NCBI GenBank assembly: GCA_032718475.1
Contig: JAUCBJ010004935.1
Location: 1 to 64,000 of the forward strand
Length of the DNA stretch: 64,000 nt
Direction of reading: 5' to 3'
Source of the DNA: Nemertoderma westbladi
Taxonomy: Eukaryota; Xenacoelomorpha; Nemertodermatida; Nemertodermatidae
Part shown: positions 11,908 through 22,574 of the stretch, piece by piece
How the letters are laid out: each line of letters opens with the position of its first letter
Numbering within the stretch: position 1 is the first letter of the stretch
Translations under genes and position numbers: made by a program
The notes under the pieces: generated by a model
Told to the model about the DNA's origin: nothing
Seen by the model: the letters and a program-made list of their open reading frames with translations, nothing else
Databases searched by the model: none

Positions 11908-12871
11908 ATGAGCAAAGGGGAGCCCCGAGATTCAGAGGGACAGAGGATGCCGCCGCGGACCCCAGACAATAGCAACCAAACTATCCGCGAGGCCGCGACG
12001 AGACGGTATCGGCCAGCGACGCCGGATTCGTCGACGAGGGACGATATGGTAGCCCAAGCAGAGGGCAGTCGTCTACCACGAGGAAGGGACGAGTCGATGC
12101 ACGACGGCGGTCGGAGTACCGAAGTCGCCGGCCAGCCACAGGCCGAGGGCGATGGATGGCCCACCGGAACGGCGACGGTGGGTCCGCCGGTACGACGCCG
12201 AACCAGGAGAGGAGGAGGAGATGTCGGCGAAGAGGACGTCGGGACCAGCGATCGGCTTCGACGGGCCTACAATGCCACTAAGAAACTGTCGAAGGAGACC
12301 AAAGAAGGAGAGAAGGTAAATCAGGGAAAGTTGAGCCAGCGGCTAGGCGAGTCAAATAAACACTTTTGGTATCTAGTTCGTTTTGGGCAGGGAGAACTGG
12401 CGAGTGAGAGAGCGAGGGGGGTCGCCAACGAACTATTCTAACAGTGGCAATCCGGGATTATGGAGCCTGAAGTAGTGTACGTAGGGCCGTATTTAGTGGA
12501 TGCCAGGGGAATTAGGTTAGTCGGTTGGGCGGACCCACACGAGGGCAAACCCAAGGTTAACGCCGAGGATTCGGTCTCGTCGGTTAGCAAAAACCCCGGA
12601 AAGCGGGGGAAAGTTAGTAGGACCGATAAGTCCGCTACATCCTCCGCGAAAGCAAGAAGGGTGTTAGAGATAGATCTGGCGTGTCAATTAGATATTGTGG
12701 CGCTAGACCAGAAAGAATTAGAGAGGCAGTTGGATGAGGGAACTGTGTTATTAGAGAAAGAGAGAGAGAGTTAGCGAGAGAGAGAATAAAGAGAGGGCTG
12801 AGAGGGTGGCGAGAAACTGTAGAGAGCGGGAGGCGAGAGAGGCAGAGTTGGCCAACCAAAGTTTGCAAGAG

Positions 12872-12902
<31 letters not shown>

Positions 12903-13105
12903 CGGGAAAGCGCATGCGGGATGATATGCATGCCCGGTTGAAAGGACTTATGCAATATCATGCCAAGCAAAAGCACCGACTAGAACTGGTGCAGTTGGGA
13001 CTATCAGAGAGTGAGGCTGGCTCGGGTAGTATTTATGAGGAGCCAGAAGTTATGGAAACTTTTGTTAATACCCCACTTGCAGGCACCGGTTCTGATGTTC
13101 GGTAA
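11908..13105 (+). pseudogene. outer BEL Gag, N-terminal part
   Basis: ATG at 11908, 65 bp after the LTR. The first 177 codons are hydrophilic and rich in Arg, Gly, Pro and Asp. After a TAA (12439-12441) the next 104-codon frame starts at 12460 (MEPEVVYVGPYLVDARG). A third frame (12806-13105) is charged, with an RE-repeat coiled-coil tract around 12870. GA-rich microsatellites at 12761-12790 and 12877-12902 probably caused the frame changes. No domain is recognisable, as is common for the amino end of BEL Gag. The inner BEL and reverse LTR separate it from the rest of Gag at 33053. The stop at 13103-13105 may belong to the inserted reverse LTR. Confidence 0.65.
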
Positions 13106-13242
13106 TATGTATAAATATAGAATTATATCCTCATAAAAGCCGTGGATTTTCAAAATTTTATTTTGTTGGAATAAACTTGTTATAAAGATTACATTAAGTC
13201 CTCATTTGCATTTACTATAGCTATTTGTATAACATTGTTTAA

Positions 13243-13317
13243 GTGGTTCAGTAGCTCAGTCGGTTATGCGCTAGAAAATTGTTCAGTAGGTATCGAGTTC
13301 GAATCCTAGCAAGTGCG
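13243..13317 (+). other. tRNA-like pol III module inside the LTR
   Basis: TAGCTCAGTCGG (13252-13263) resembles a tRNA D-arm/A box and GAGTTCGAATCC (13294-13305) resembles a B box, at normal tRNA spacing (about 75 nt in total). Acceptor and anticodon stems do not form well, so it is not called a tRNA gene. The same module is in the 3' LTR at 30871-30946 with small changes, so it was part of the LTR before integration. Confidence 0.65.
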
Positions 13318-14579
13318 AATTATTTTTTGTGCTAAATTTCAACTCATTCAAATTAACCGCTACAATTTAATTGCATCTGCTTAAGGTAGATTAACCAATA
13401 TGATTGCAGTTATCTGATAGTAACCAATGTCGTGCAAGATATGTGTTTGCTGGACCAATGATTATCTTTAAAACCCAATATAACTCATAGAACATTCTCG
13501 ATTGATTGCAGCACTAATTTGCTATGAAAGGTGCGATTTGTTCATTAGTTATTATCTAGTAACCATTATAGTAACCATTCTAGTAACCATTCTATCTATT
13601 AGTTATCTTTATTAGTTATCGTTTAATTTTGTAATAAAGTTAGAAGTATTCGCTATATCTGCCCCTTTTATCATGTTTCACCACGGTGAACACAACTGAG
13701 GAACAGGATGGCAGGCTAGACATCGGGCCGCGGCAATAGACGAGAACATCGGAGGAATGTAGGAAGGAGACAACCCGCAATATTATCCTTAGTTATTCGC
13801 CGATCACCTGAAGGTTAGACAGCGTTCGATGCCTTGGTACCTAAGCGTAAGACCTAAGATCGAAGGTAGAGGTATTGATACGCTGTGCGCCAAAATTACA
13901 TTTAGGGACTGTATTGTCTTAATTCAGAGAAAAACCCGCAGTAAGCCTTCATATTCCTACGGGGGGAGAGAGAGAGTAGAGCAGGTATAGAGATACTAGT
14001 ACTCAGATAGGACGCAAGCACACTGGTATAAGGCATACACATTGGTAGGGTGCAGCAAGCTGTACGCCTAACTCATTTGCTAGGTACAGGTGCGTCGGTG
14101 ATTCATTTGTAGTACAACGGTGTCTATTATTTGCGTTGGAACTTGTAGGCCAAGAGGTTACTGTGTTTTTACCTGAATTGGGATTGTACAGTTCAGGCGG
14201 TAGGGCAGTTTACCACTATGCGCATATAAATTAAGGCCATTAGGGATACTAACACCTACCATGTCCCCGCCGACGTCCTGATAAGAAGTTGCCGTGCCCA
14301 CCTAGGCAACCAAAATTCTAGATAGGAAGCCAGGCCAGATATTTGTAACTGTACGCCTACTGTAGCAAACTAACACATTTTCTTCTTAGTATTAGGGACC
14401 TGGTAATTAAACTGCCGAATTCTGAGCATAGTATTAACCTTTATGCCTGAATTTGAGTCCTGGAAGTACACAAAAGGGGAAGGAGCCTTATCATTTGTGA
14501 GTATTGGACCTACAAGCCATAAAATTGGGGTATTTATAAAATACACCAGACCCAGTAATTATATATATGAAGGATTTAA

Positions 14580-15702
14580 GGGGGGGGGGGTAGCGCATTT
14601 TCTGACCAAAAATACGAATTTTTGAAACATATCCTATCTGATGCAGAATTTCATGGTGAATCCAAATATGGAAACCGTTTTCCCATATCTTGCTTAGTTT
14701 TCGAGATATCTGGGATAGAAGATACTGCTCCGATATATCGCGATATCGGTAAAGGCGATGAAGTTTGGAGTTTGCATTCAATTTCTGCAAATTTCTGTGC
14801 CCAATGGTGCCAATTGGATGTCTCCACGAGAAAGAGCACAAAATTTTATTTGAGAAGGTATTTTTTTATGATTATTGGACCTACTGATCAGTTTATAAGA
14901 CAACTTCAAGTCTCCGGAATGAAGACAGGACTTGAATAAGCGACTCTGCGGTCTTTGCGGGATTACACGGAATAGACTTATCGGTCATCAGAGATCTTCA
15001 AAATGTATAATCTCCAGTTCTAGTGGTCGTACGAAGTTCGTTTTAGGCTCATTCGAAAGCTCTTTTCTTAGAGAACAAAGTTACCATTTGATTAAAGACA
15101 AAATGGTTGTAAAGCAACATAACATGAATTTGGGTAAAATATGCCTTGCAAATTTTGTTCAAGTTATGATTGCTCAGGCAGCTTTCAAGAGTTTGCCAAA
15201 CCAAATGGTAACTTTGGTCTCTGAGAAAAGAGCTTTCGAATGAGCCCAAAACGAACTCCGTACGACCACTAGAACTGGAGATTATACATTTTGAAGATCT
15301 CCGATGACCGATAAGTCTATTCCGTGTAATCCAGCAAATACCGCAGAGTCGCTTATTCGAGTCCCGTCTTCATTCCGGAGACTTGAAGTTGTCTTATAAA
15401 CTGATCAGTAGGTCCAATAATCATAAAAAAATACCTTCTCAATTAAAATTTTGTGCTCTTTCTCGTGGAGACATCCAATTAGCACCACTGAGCACAGAAA
15501 TTTGCAGAAATTGAATGCAAACCCCAAACTTCACCGATATCGCGACATATCGGAGCAGTATCTTCTATCCCAGATATCTCGAAGACTAAGCAAGATATGG
15601 GAAAACGGTTTCCATATTTGGATTCACCATGAAATTCTGCATCAGATAGGATATGTTTCAAAAATTCGACTTTTTGGTCAGAAAATGCGCTACCCCCCCC
15701 CC
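14580..15702. mobile_element. TTAA-flanked fold-back DNA transposon, 1123 bp
   Basis: It begins with a G run and TAGCGCATTTTCTGACC and ends with the inverse complement and a C run. Arms of roughly 500 bp pair almost throughout around a centre near 15140, so the whole element is one long hairpin. TTAA lies on both sides (14576-14579, 15703-15706); the 3' LTR has the single uninterrupted TTAA at 32204-32207. TTAA targets are known for piggyBac and some Sola elements. No transposase is encoded; short frames inside are mirror images of each other. It is therefore non-autonomous. Confidence 0.9.
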
Positions 15703-16752
15703 TTAAAACTGATTTTGACTGTTGGAATTAAGACACACGCGCGTTAGAAATTATTTACACCTCAAAATATATAAAATAATTTTTGTCCTTACTGCGCTTT
15801 GGCCGCTAGTTAGACATTTAGCTAGCAACTCTCACCCAACCCATATAAATCACACCGCGGCAAAGTATACGAGTGCCCTTAGTCCGTCAGTGAGTCAGCC
15901 CGATTTTAGGATTCGCTGCGCGGGATTTTGTTTTACCGAAGTTTGTCCGTTTGTAGACTGTCTTCTGCCTCACCGGTTATAAGAGACCGATACTGCAATA
16001 GGTTTGCTTACTTAGAGTTTACTGTTTTGGTGAGAAGGTCGGATTTATGCTTTGATTCACAGACTCTACAGTATGATATTGCAGGATTCGTGTATTTGGT
16101 ACGTCTCTTCCATTTAGTAGGAATATGTATTATTTTTAACATATTTCCTAAATTAGTAGGAATATTATGTTTTGCTGAACTACGGTTCAGTAGGACTAAA
16201 ATTGTTTGAAAATTTGTATTTTGAGGTAAAATTTGTATTTGATTAGCTAAGTGCTAATTTTGAAATAAAATTTTGATTTGAAACACGTGTAAAATATTTG
16301 GAATTGAATACCGGTGTTTAAAAGGGTTTAAATACCATATTGTACCGGTACAAAATTTTCGTAAAAGTAAAACCAAACTCTTTTGTTTTTCAGGATTCAG
16401 AGCTCATTTCTAGACTGTAACGAGAGCAAGACCGTGTTTTAGCAAGTTTGGGAGATAGATAATCCAACAACTTTGGTTGGGAAAAATTGCACTTCGTCCG
16501 CAACGCTGGAAACGGAAAGGTTCCAGTTTGTATCTGGGAATCTGTTTTTCTGGAGAATAATTGGAGTGGGTAAGTTTGAAAGTTGCATAAATCAGTTAGG
16601 CATTACCGTATTAGTTAAAATTATTGTGGGTTCCACTGTCTCAAGTATTTATGCATTCCGTACGATTTCTTTGTTTATTGCTGAATTAGTCCGTAATTAT
16701 TTGTGTTTAATTTATATTTTGATAACATATATTGTTATCCGATTTATTTGTT

Positions 16753-16875
16753 ATAAAATTGGCCGATAGGCTAATTTTATTATATACTTATTCCGTGACA
16801 TTTATTTGCTGTAAAATTGGCCGCTAGGCTAATTTTATCCACTTGCTATAAAATCGGCCGGTAGGCTAATTTTAT
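16753..16875 (+). promoter_or_regulatory. three tandem leader hairpins before inner BEL gag
   Basis: Three similar hairpins at 16753-16780, 16811-16838 and 16848-16875. Each has an (A)TAAAATYGGCC arm, a short loop, and GGCTAATTTTA as the second arm. They lie 87-209 bases before the gag ATG in the 845-bp leader. Position and repetition suggest an RNA signal such as packaging or translation control; this is inference. The rest of the leader (16117-16752) shows nothing recognisable. Confidence 0.7.
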
Positions 16876-16961
16876 ATGACTGTAATTAGTACCATTTAGA
16901 TATAAATATGGTAAATTTGATACTTTGACACTCATACTTTACTTGACTTACAACTACCGAA

Positions 16962-19900
16962 ATGAGTGACAAACAGGACTATACGAAGAATACACATACC
17001 GACTATGACTCATGTGATGCGGATAAGTCAGTAGCGGAAGAACCACAGGGGAAGACTCGCGAGCCTACCAAACCTACACCGTGTTTGTCACCAGTACATC
17101 CAACGGGAGTACCGGATGCCGTAGTACGAGGCGACGGCAGGACCGAGGATTTTCTAACTGTTCCGCAACCTAGACACAGGGAAACGGACATGGTAAGTTC
17201 AGTAGGAAGCCAAGAGAGCGTTGTTAGAATCGTCGGAGGATACATGGCGCACATTACCAGGAGTATTGGAGAAGGCCAACACATATTAGACGAGTTGACC
17301 GCTCCGATGTCTCGGTTCGAATTCTACACCCTACAGGTTAGAGTGCAAAGTAAAGTACATAAGTCCGTAAATAACCTAATCAGTCTACAAGATCTAGCTA
17401 GACAAAGACAGGATGCGGACACTCAATTTAGAATCCTCAAGAAATTAATGATTACCAGGGAGAAACTAATTCAGTTTAAAACAACCGTTAGACAGATACA
17501 ACAGGAGCAAGCGGATCAGTTACTAGGTGAGTCAGTTTCTGACGAGTTATTACAGCCTGAGGAAGAACAGGAATTGTATAGGCTGGATGGACAATTGAAA
17601 TATCTGACAGATCACTTACGTATGTGCGGCGAAGATGTCGGAGATTGGGAAACCGTGCCGGAGGCTACGAGGGAAACTTCACTCGCACAAATCGAACTGG
17701 CACCGGGAATACTGGATCAATCACTGGTGAGTATTCGCAGCGAAATTGGCAAGGTAAGTATGGTAACATCAGAAATTGCTCGACAACAGCAGCAATTCTA
17801 CAGACAACGACAAGAGATGGAGGAACAAACTCAACTGCTAATGGTACAAGCAGCAGTAGAGGAAGAGAAACTACGCGTTGCGAATGTTGCGAGAATCTCT
17901 CATCTGCAAGAACAAGCCGAGTTGGAAGCAGCCGAAATGGAAAGGTTAGAGTTGGATATTGCGCGACAAGCAGCAGCTGCAGAGTTAGCGCAACAAACGG
18001 CAGCAGCTGAGTTAGTGCAACAAACGGCAGCGGCTGAGTTGGAGCGACAAATGGCAGCGGCTGAGTTGGAGCGACAAACGGCAGTGGCTGAGTTGGAGCG
18101 ACAAAGGTTAGTTTCAGAAGCGAGAGCCGAGATGAAAAAACGACAGATAAAGGCTCAATCAGCTATACGACAAGCGGAGTTCGAGGCGCAACAACAACAA
18201 ACAGAACAACGCGAGAAAGAGTGTAAACTTCATTTCGAACTCGAAAAGAAGGCGAGACAATTAGCCAACGCCAAGGAAGATCTGGATCTTCAAGCCCGCA
18301 ATCGATCGATGAGATCTCGAGACGGACACGATCTAGACAGGATAGAGGTAAGGCATCGTCAAATTCAGGAACGAATGAAGGAAGGAAGTGTAGGAGCACC
18401 TGAGTGAGAACGGGAATTGGTTAAAGACTTATGTCAACGATTTCCTCAAGTAACTCCAATGTTCGCACCAATTACGAATAAAGGACCTGTTTCGATTGCG
18501 GGTAGTAGCAGTATATCTCCTATACACGATGCGACGGAACACAGGTTTGTTATTCCGGACAAGTTTGTACCGCCAAGAGCAACGTCATCACCTATTCCGA
18601 AAGTCAAGGTAAGTAACCCGCCGATTACCAATCGTAGTAGTTTATTAGTTGGACCTGTATTGCTGACGACTAAACAGCACGACAGCACACCGCAGATCCA
18701 ATCGTGTTTAGATCTACGAGGACTTTGGATTCAAACGCCATTACGCGACCACGGATTCAGTTTACATCGCAATCTACGACTTCGAGGAAGACTTGTGAGC
18801 CTACCGAACAACGGAGACCAGTGGATACGCAACCATTTAACCAGTTTACAACGCAATCTACGATTTCGAGGAAGACATGTGAGCCTACCGAACAACGGAG
18901 ACCAGTGGATACACGACCGTTTAACAAGTTTACATCGCAATCTACGACTTTGAGGAAGACTTGTGAGCCTACCGAACGACGGAAACCAGTGGATGATGTT
19001 TCTAAACAGAATGTTAGGATTCGGACAACACAACGGATGTGAGCACATCGGCCACCGTATCCAGGTGACAGTAGTACTTCGAGCGAATTGGGTTACCCGG
19101 AATGTGAGGTATTTAGAACAGGAGCGGCCGATGAATGCAAACGTGAGCGTTCTGATAATTCCCTTATCGATAATCCTCCACAAAATACACCAACACAGAA
19201 GGCGTTACAACCAACGGACGCAATTAGTACGCAACAATTCGGAAACCTAATGCGACCAGTTGTCAACAAGTTGGCCCAGATTGAGGAACGCTTAGAGGAA
19301 GTTCAAACCGATAGTTCGAGAAATACCGAATTCGAACACAATAGAAACCCGAAGGATCCGCAAAGAGCGATAGTTTCAAGAAACACCTCGTATCAAAGGA
19401 AAGCGCCAAGACGGGAGAACAGCAACTCGATTGCCAACCAAGGACGCGAAACTTTGAACGTAGCTGAGGAGATAGCTAAATTCGCAGCCAGACAAGGACT
19501 ACCGGTGCAACAACCACCTAAGTTTTCCGGTAACTCCAAACATTGGCACACATTCGTAGACTACATCGAATCTCAAATTGCTGCGTGCGCTTTTACATCA
19601 AGGGAAAAGTTTAACTACCTGCTTCAAACATTGACGGGAGAACCCAAATGTTTAGCAGAGACTTTTGTTGGTGTACCAGACGCCTTCGAGTTAGGATACG
19701 ATCGCTTAACTTCAATCTACGGAGGTACGGTAAGCATGGCCAAGTTAGTAATAGAGGAACTCTGTAAGGGGGGGGTTATTACAAAACCCGTCGACTTACT
19801 GAAACTAGCTGACGAAATAAAAACGCTATCACTACATTACGATCTATTGGACAACTCGATTACGGAAACACCCCTACAGTCCTATTAAAAATCATAGGAA

Positions 19901-20748
19901 GACTACACCATCGACTTCGTAGGGAGTGGAGGAAGATCGAGTACCAGCAAGAAGAAAGAGGTGGATTTTTGAAATTAAAGGATGTGTACATATTAATATC
20001 TAGGGAAGCAGTGGTGGAGACTCGTTCTAACTACACAGATCAACACATTGTAGCAGAAGGAATCACCTTACCATCATCAAACCGACACAAACCACCGACG
20101 ACATCTACAAGGACGGCCACCTACGCAACACCGACAGAAACCCAACAATTTTCAGATGGTAGTAAAGTGTCCGCACCTATTGGGATCAGACAGACTAGGC
20201 AGCAACTGAGTGCCGACTTTAGCGGTTGCCAATACTGCGAGCGGTTCGGTAAGCGGCATACTAGTCACAAGTTGAGAGGATGTCGACTGTTTCGCGAGTT
20301 AAACTCGGAAGAACGACGACTACAAATACGGCCATTGGATTCTTGTTGGAGGTGTACGCAACACGGACATGTCCGCAAGGATTGCCCAAATACAGACACC
20401 TGTCCTTCCTGTGGACGCAACCATGATGCCTTGCTCCACACGGACAGTCACACACCAACGAAACGCTTCACCAGGGAACACCCGGAAGCTGCAGCAAAAT
20501 GCAACACCGCATATAAGAATCAAGAATCGAAAACAACACCAACGTTTGTGACGCATATACGGGATTGTTTCCCAGAACAATCCAGGTCTTCAGATGAAGA
20601 ATCAGAAGACGATGACACATACTCAGATGGAGACGAACAACCATCGATTGCGCTTCTGACGCCTGACCAACTGAAGGGATTTAGCGTAATTCCTGTTTGG
20701 ATTACGGGCACAAAACCTCATCTCACAGCTACGTGGATGAGAAGGTAG
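16962..20748 (+). pseudogene. inner BEL Gag, degenerate
   Basis: Starts at the ATG of 16962. The N-terminal 480 codons contain a long Gln/Glu/Ala coiled coil with five to six near-identical 30-bp units at about 17960-18110. An in-frame TGA at 18405-18407 interrupts it. The next part has three 84-bp repeats and a frameshift near 18700, then a TGA at 19040. A DUF1759-type BEL capsid region follows (about 19490-19900), with QPPKFSGNSKHWHTF. After another frameshift near 19890 come cysteine clusters: CQYCERFGKRH, CWRCTQHGHVRKDC (about 20345) and CPSCGRNHDALLH (about 20401). This is the usual BEL nucleocapsid series. It would assemble the particle and bind element RNA; this copy is broken at least four times. 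Confidence 0.8.
18761..19012 (+). repeat. three 84-bp tandem repeats in inner BEL gag
   Basis: Units start at 18761, 18845 and 18929 and keep a strict 84-bp (28-codon) period, so they preserve frame. Each unit contains one copy of the 20-bp near-palindrome. In the frame that continues into the capsid region they encode KTCEPTE-type repeats. Confidence 0.88.
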
Positions 20749-22574
20749 CCGACGTCGTGACGGACCTTAGACAAGGTAAGCACATCAGATATACCATAAG
20801 TAGTATGCATGGACAACGTGCAATACCAGTGACACGAGTTAAGTTGAACTTAGACACTCTTCTTTAGAGATCGCAACATAGCGAAAAGGAGAGGTCTTTG
20901 TTACCCTTTAAGGATTTAACTTTTGCGGCCACAAAAGACTTTAGTAATCTACTAGGTCCAGTGCCGTAACAATCTTTAGAGGACCGTAAGTATTTCAGAC
21001 ACCTTGGTGTACCCGAATGTCCTGTTAACTATAGATCAGTAGCAATGCTGATCGGGACAGACCAATTCAACTTACATCAAGTGTGGGAAACCAGACCATC
21101 GGTAGTCGTAGCGGGAAACGCATACGCCTGTAGAACGCCGATAGGGTGGTATACTCGAGCGCCTGTGCGCACACTAGATATAAGTGATGAGGAAGACGAT
21201 GTGCAAAGTACATGTAGTTTATTAACCACAACTTCAACTCATTCCTTTTCACACAACAGAGACTATACTACACTACGTTCGACAAAACACGACAACGTTA
21301 CAGGTACGACGTGTGTAGCAAATACAATAAGTCACAGAGAGCAGCCAATCCACAATTTTAGTGTAGAGATTGAGAAGGAGCGGAGTCAGGCAGAGGTTCC
21401 ATCAACGACAGATGATAACGCCGGAAGGCTTGCGAGTCTACCTGAACCAATAACCTTAACAACGCCCGTTGATGTCAACGCATTAAGAAACTGTCAAGTG
21501 GAACAAGCTGCACTGGACAAAGAATTAACAGAGAAGACTATCAGATGGTTGGAACAAGATACTGCCAAACCAGGTAGCTACGAACCGTGTATGTCGGAAC
21601 AAGAGAAACACTCTTTAAAGATCATGGAAGATACTATCCGCCAGACGAAAGACGGACATTATGAGGTAGGGATGTTATGGCGTAACCAGCGTCCTAAACT
21701 TATAAATAATTATCCGCTTGCTTTAAGACGTCTAAACTCAATATGACAACGTTTATTGAAGGACAAGAAAGCCCATCTGCAGTACAATACCCAGATGAAG
21801 ACGTATTTGACAAAAGGGTACGCTAGCAGAATGACTAACCCAGAGATTATGACAGACCAGACATACTATTTACCACATCACTATGTGAGACACCCCGATA
21901 AACCTGACAAAGTACGTGTAGTTAATGACTGCGCGGCTCTGTTTGAGGGAATGTCTCTCAATAGTGAGCTGATGGATGGACCAAACATGAATAATTATCT
22001 CATGGGCGTGATTATGCGCTTCCGTCAACGCCAAGTAGCATTTACTTGCGACGTCGAAGCCATGTTTTACCAAGTGCGAGCGTTAGAGCGAGACAGAGAC
22101 AGTTTGAGGTTCCTCTGGTACCCGGATGGAGACTTAAGTCAACCACCGACGACTTACCAAATGCAAGTTCGCGTTTTCGGTGCCAGAGACAGCCCAGATT
22201 GTACTATGTACGCCCTGAAGCAGACCACTAGGGACCAGAAACATAAGTATGACCCAGAGGTAATCAAGATAGTAGAACGAGATTTTTATGTGGACGATGG
22301 ATTACAAAGTTGTGACACAGTAGAACGTGCTATAACAGTAGCACATCAATTACGGGACTGTTTAGCAGGCGGAGGTTTTAACCTCACCAAGTTTGCCTCA
22401 AACAGTGCCAAATTAGTAAATTCATTCGAAACAACTGAACGTGGGGGTGGTGACATTGACTTAGAGTTTGAACCACTACCAACTACCAAGGTGTTGGGAC
22501 TATTTTGGGACCCAAACACAGACAACTTTCGAGTGAAGGTAAGACTGGACTGGACGCTCAAGGGAATTCTCTGA
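20749..22574 (+). pseudogene. inner BEL protease remnant and reverse transcriptase
   Basis: The protease region carries flanking BEL (DUF1758-type) sequence: YVDEKVADVVTDL near 20728, then HLGVPECPVNYRSVAMLIG (about 21002) and RTPIGWYTRAP. The catalytic Asp-Ser/Thr-Gly segment expected between 20700 and 20730 is missing, as if deleted, and several stops follow. The RT frame 21045-22574 has one TGA (21744-21746). RT motifs are VRVVNDCAALFEGMSLN (about 21913), FTCDVEAMFYQV (about 22041) and DFYVDDGLQS (about 22282, YVDD box). A frameshift at about 22540-22565 separates it from RNase H. Confidence 0.82.

Larger units (their letters stand above)
13116..16116 (+). repeat. 5' LTR of inner BEL, carrying a transposon insertion
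   Basis: It matches 30744-32617. It is interrupted at 14576-14706 level by the fold-back element 14580-15702. It contains a tRNA-like segment at 13243-13317 and CTAGTAACCATT direct repeats near 13555-13590. Internal sequence after the LTR starts GTAGGAATATG; no TGG-type primer binding site is evident there. Confidence 0.9.

Noticed and set aside
14491-15661. Small ORFs of 60-116 codons on both strands
   Set aside because: They are mirror images produced by the palindromic fold-back element and repeat each other; no domain.
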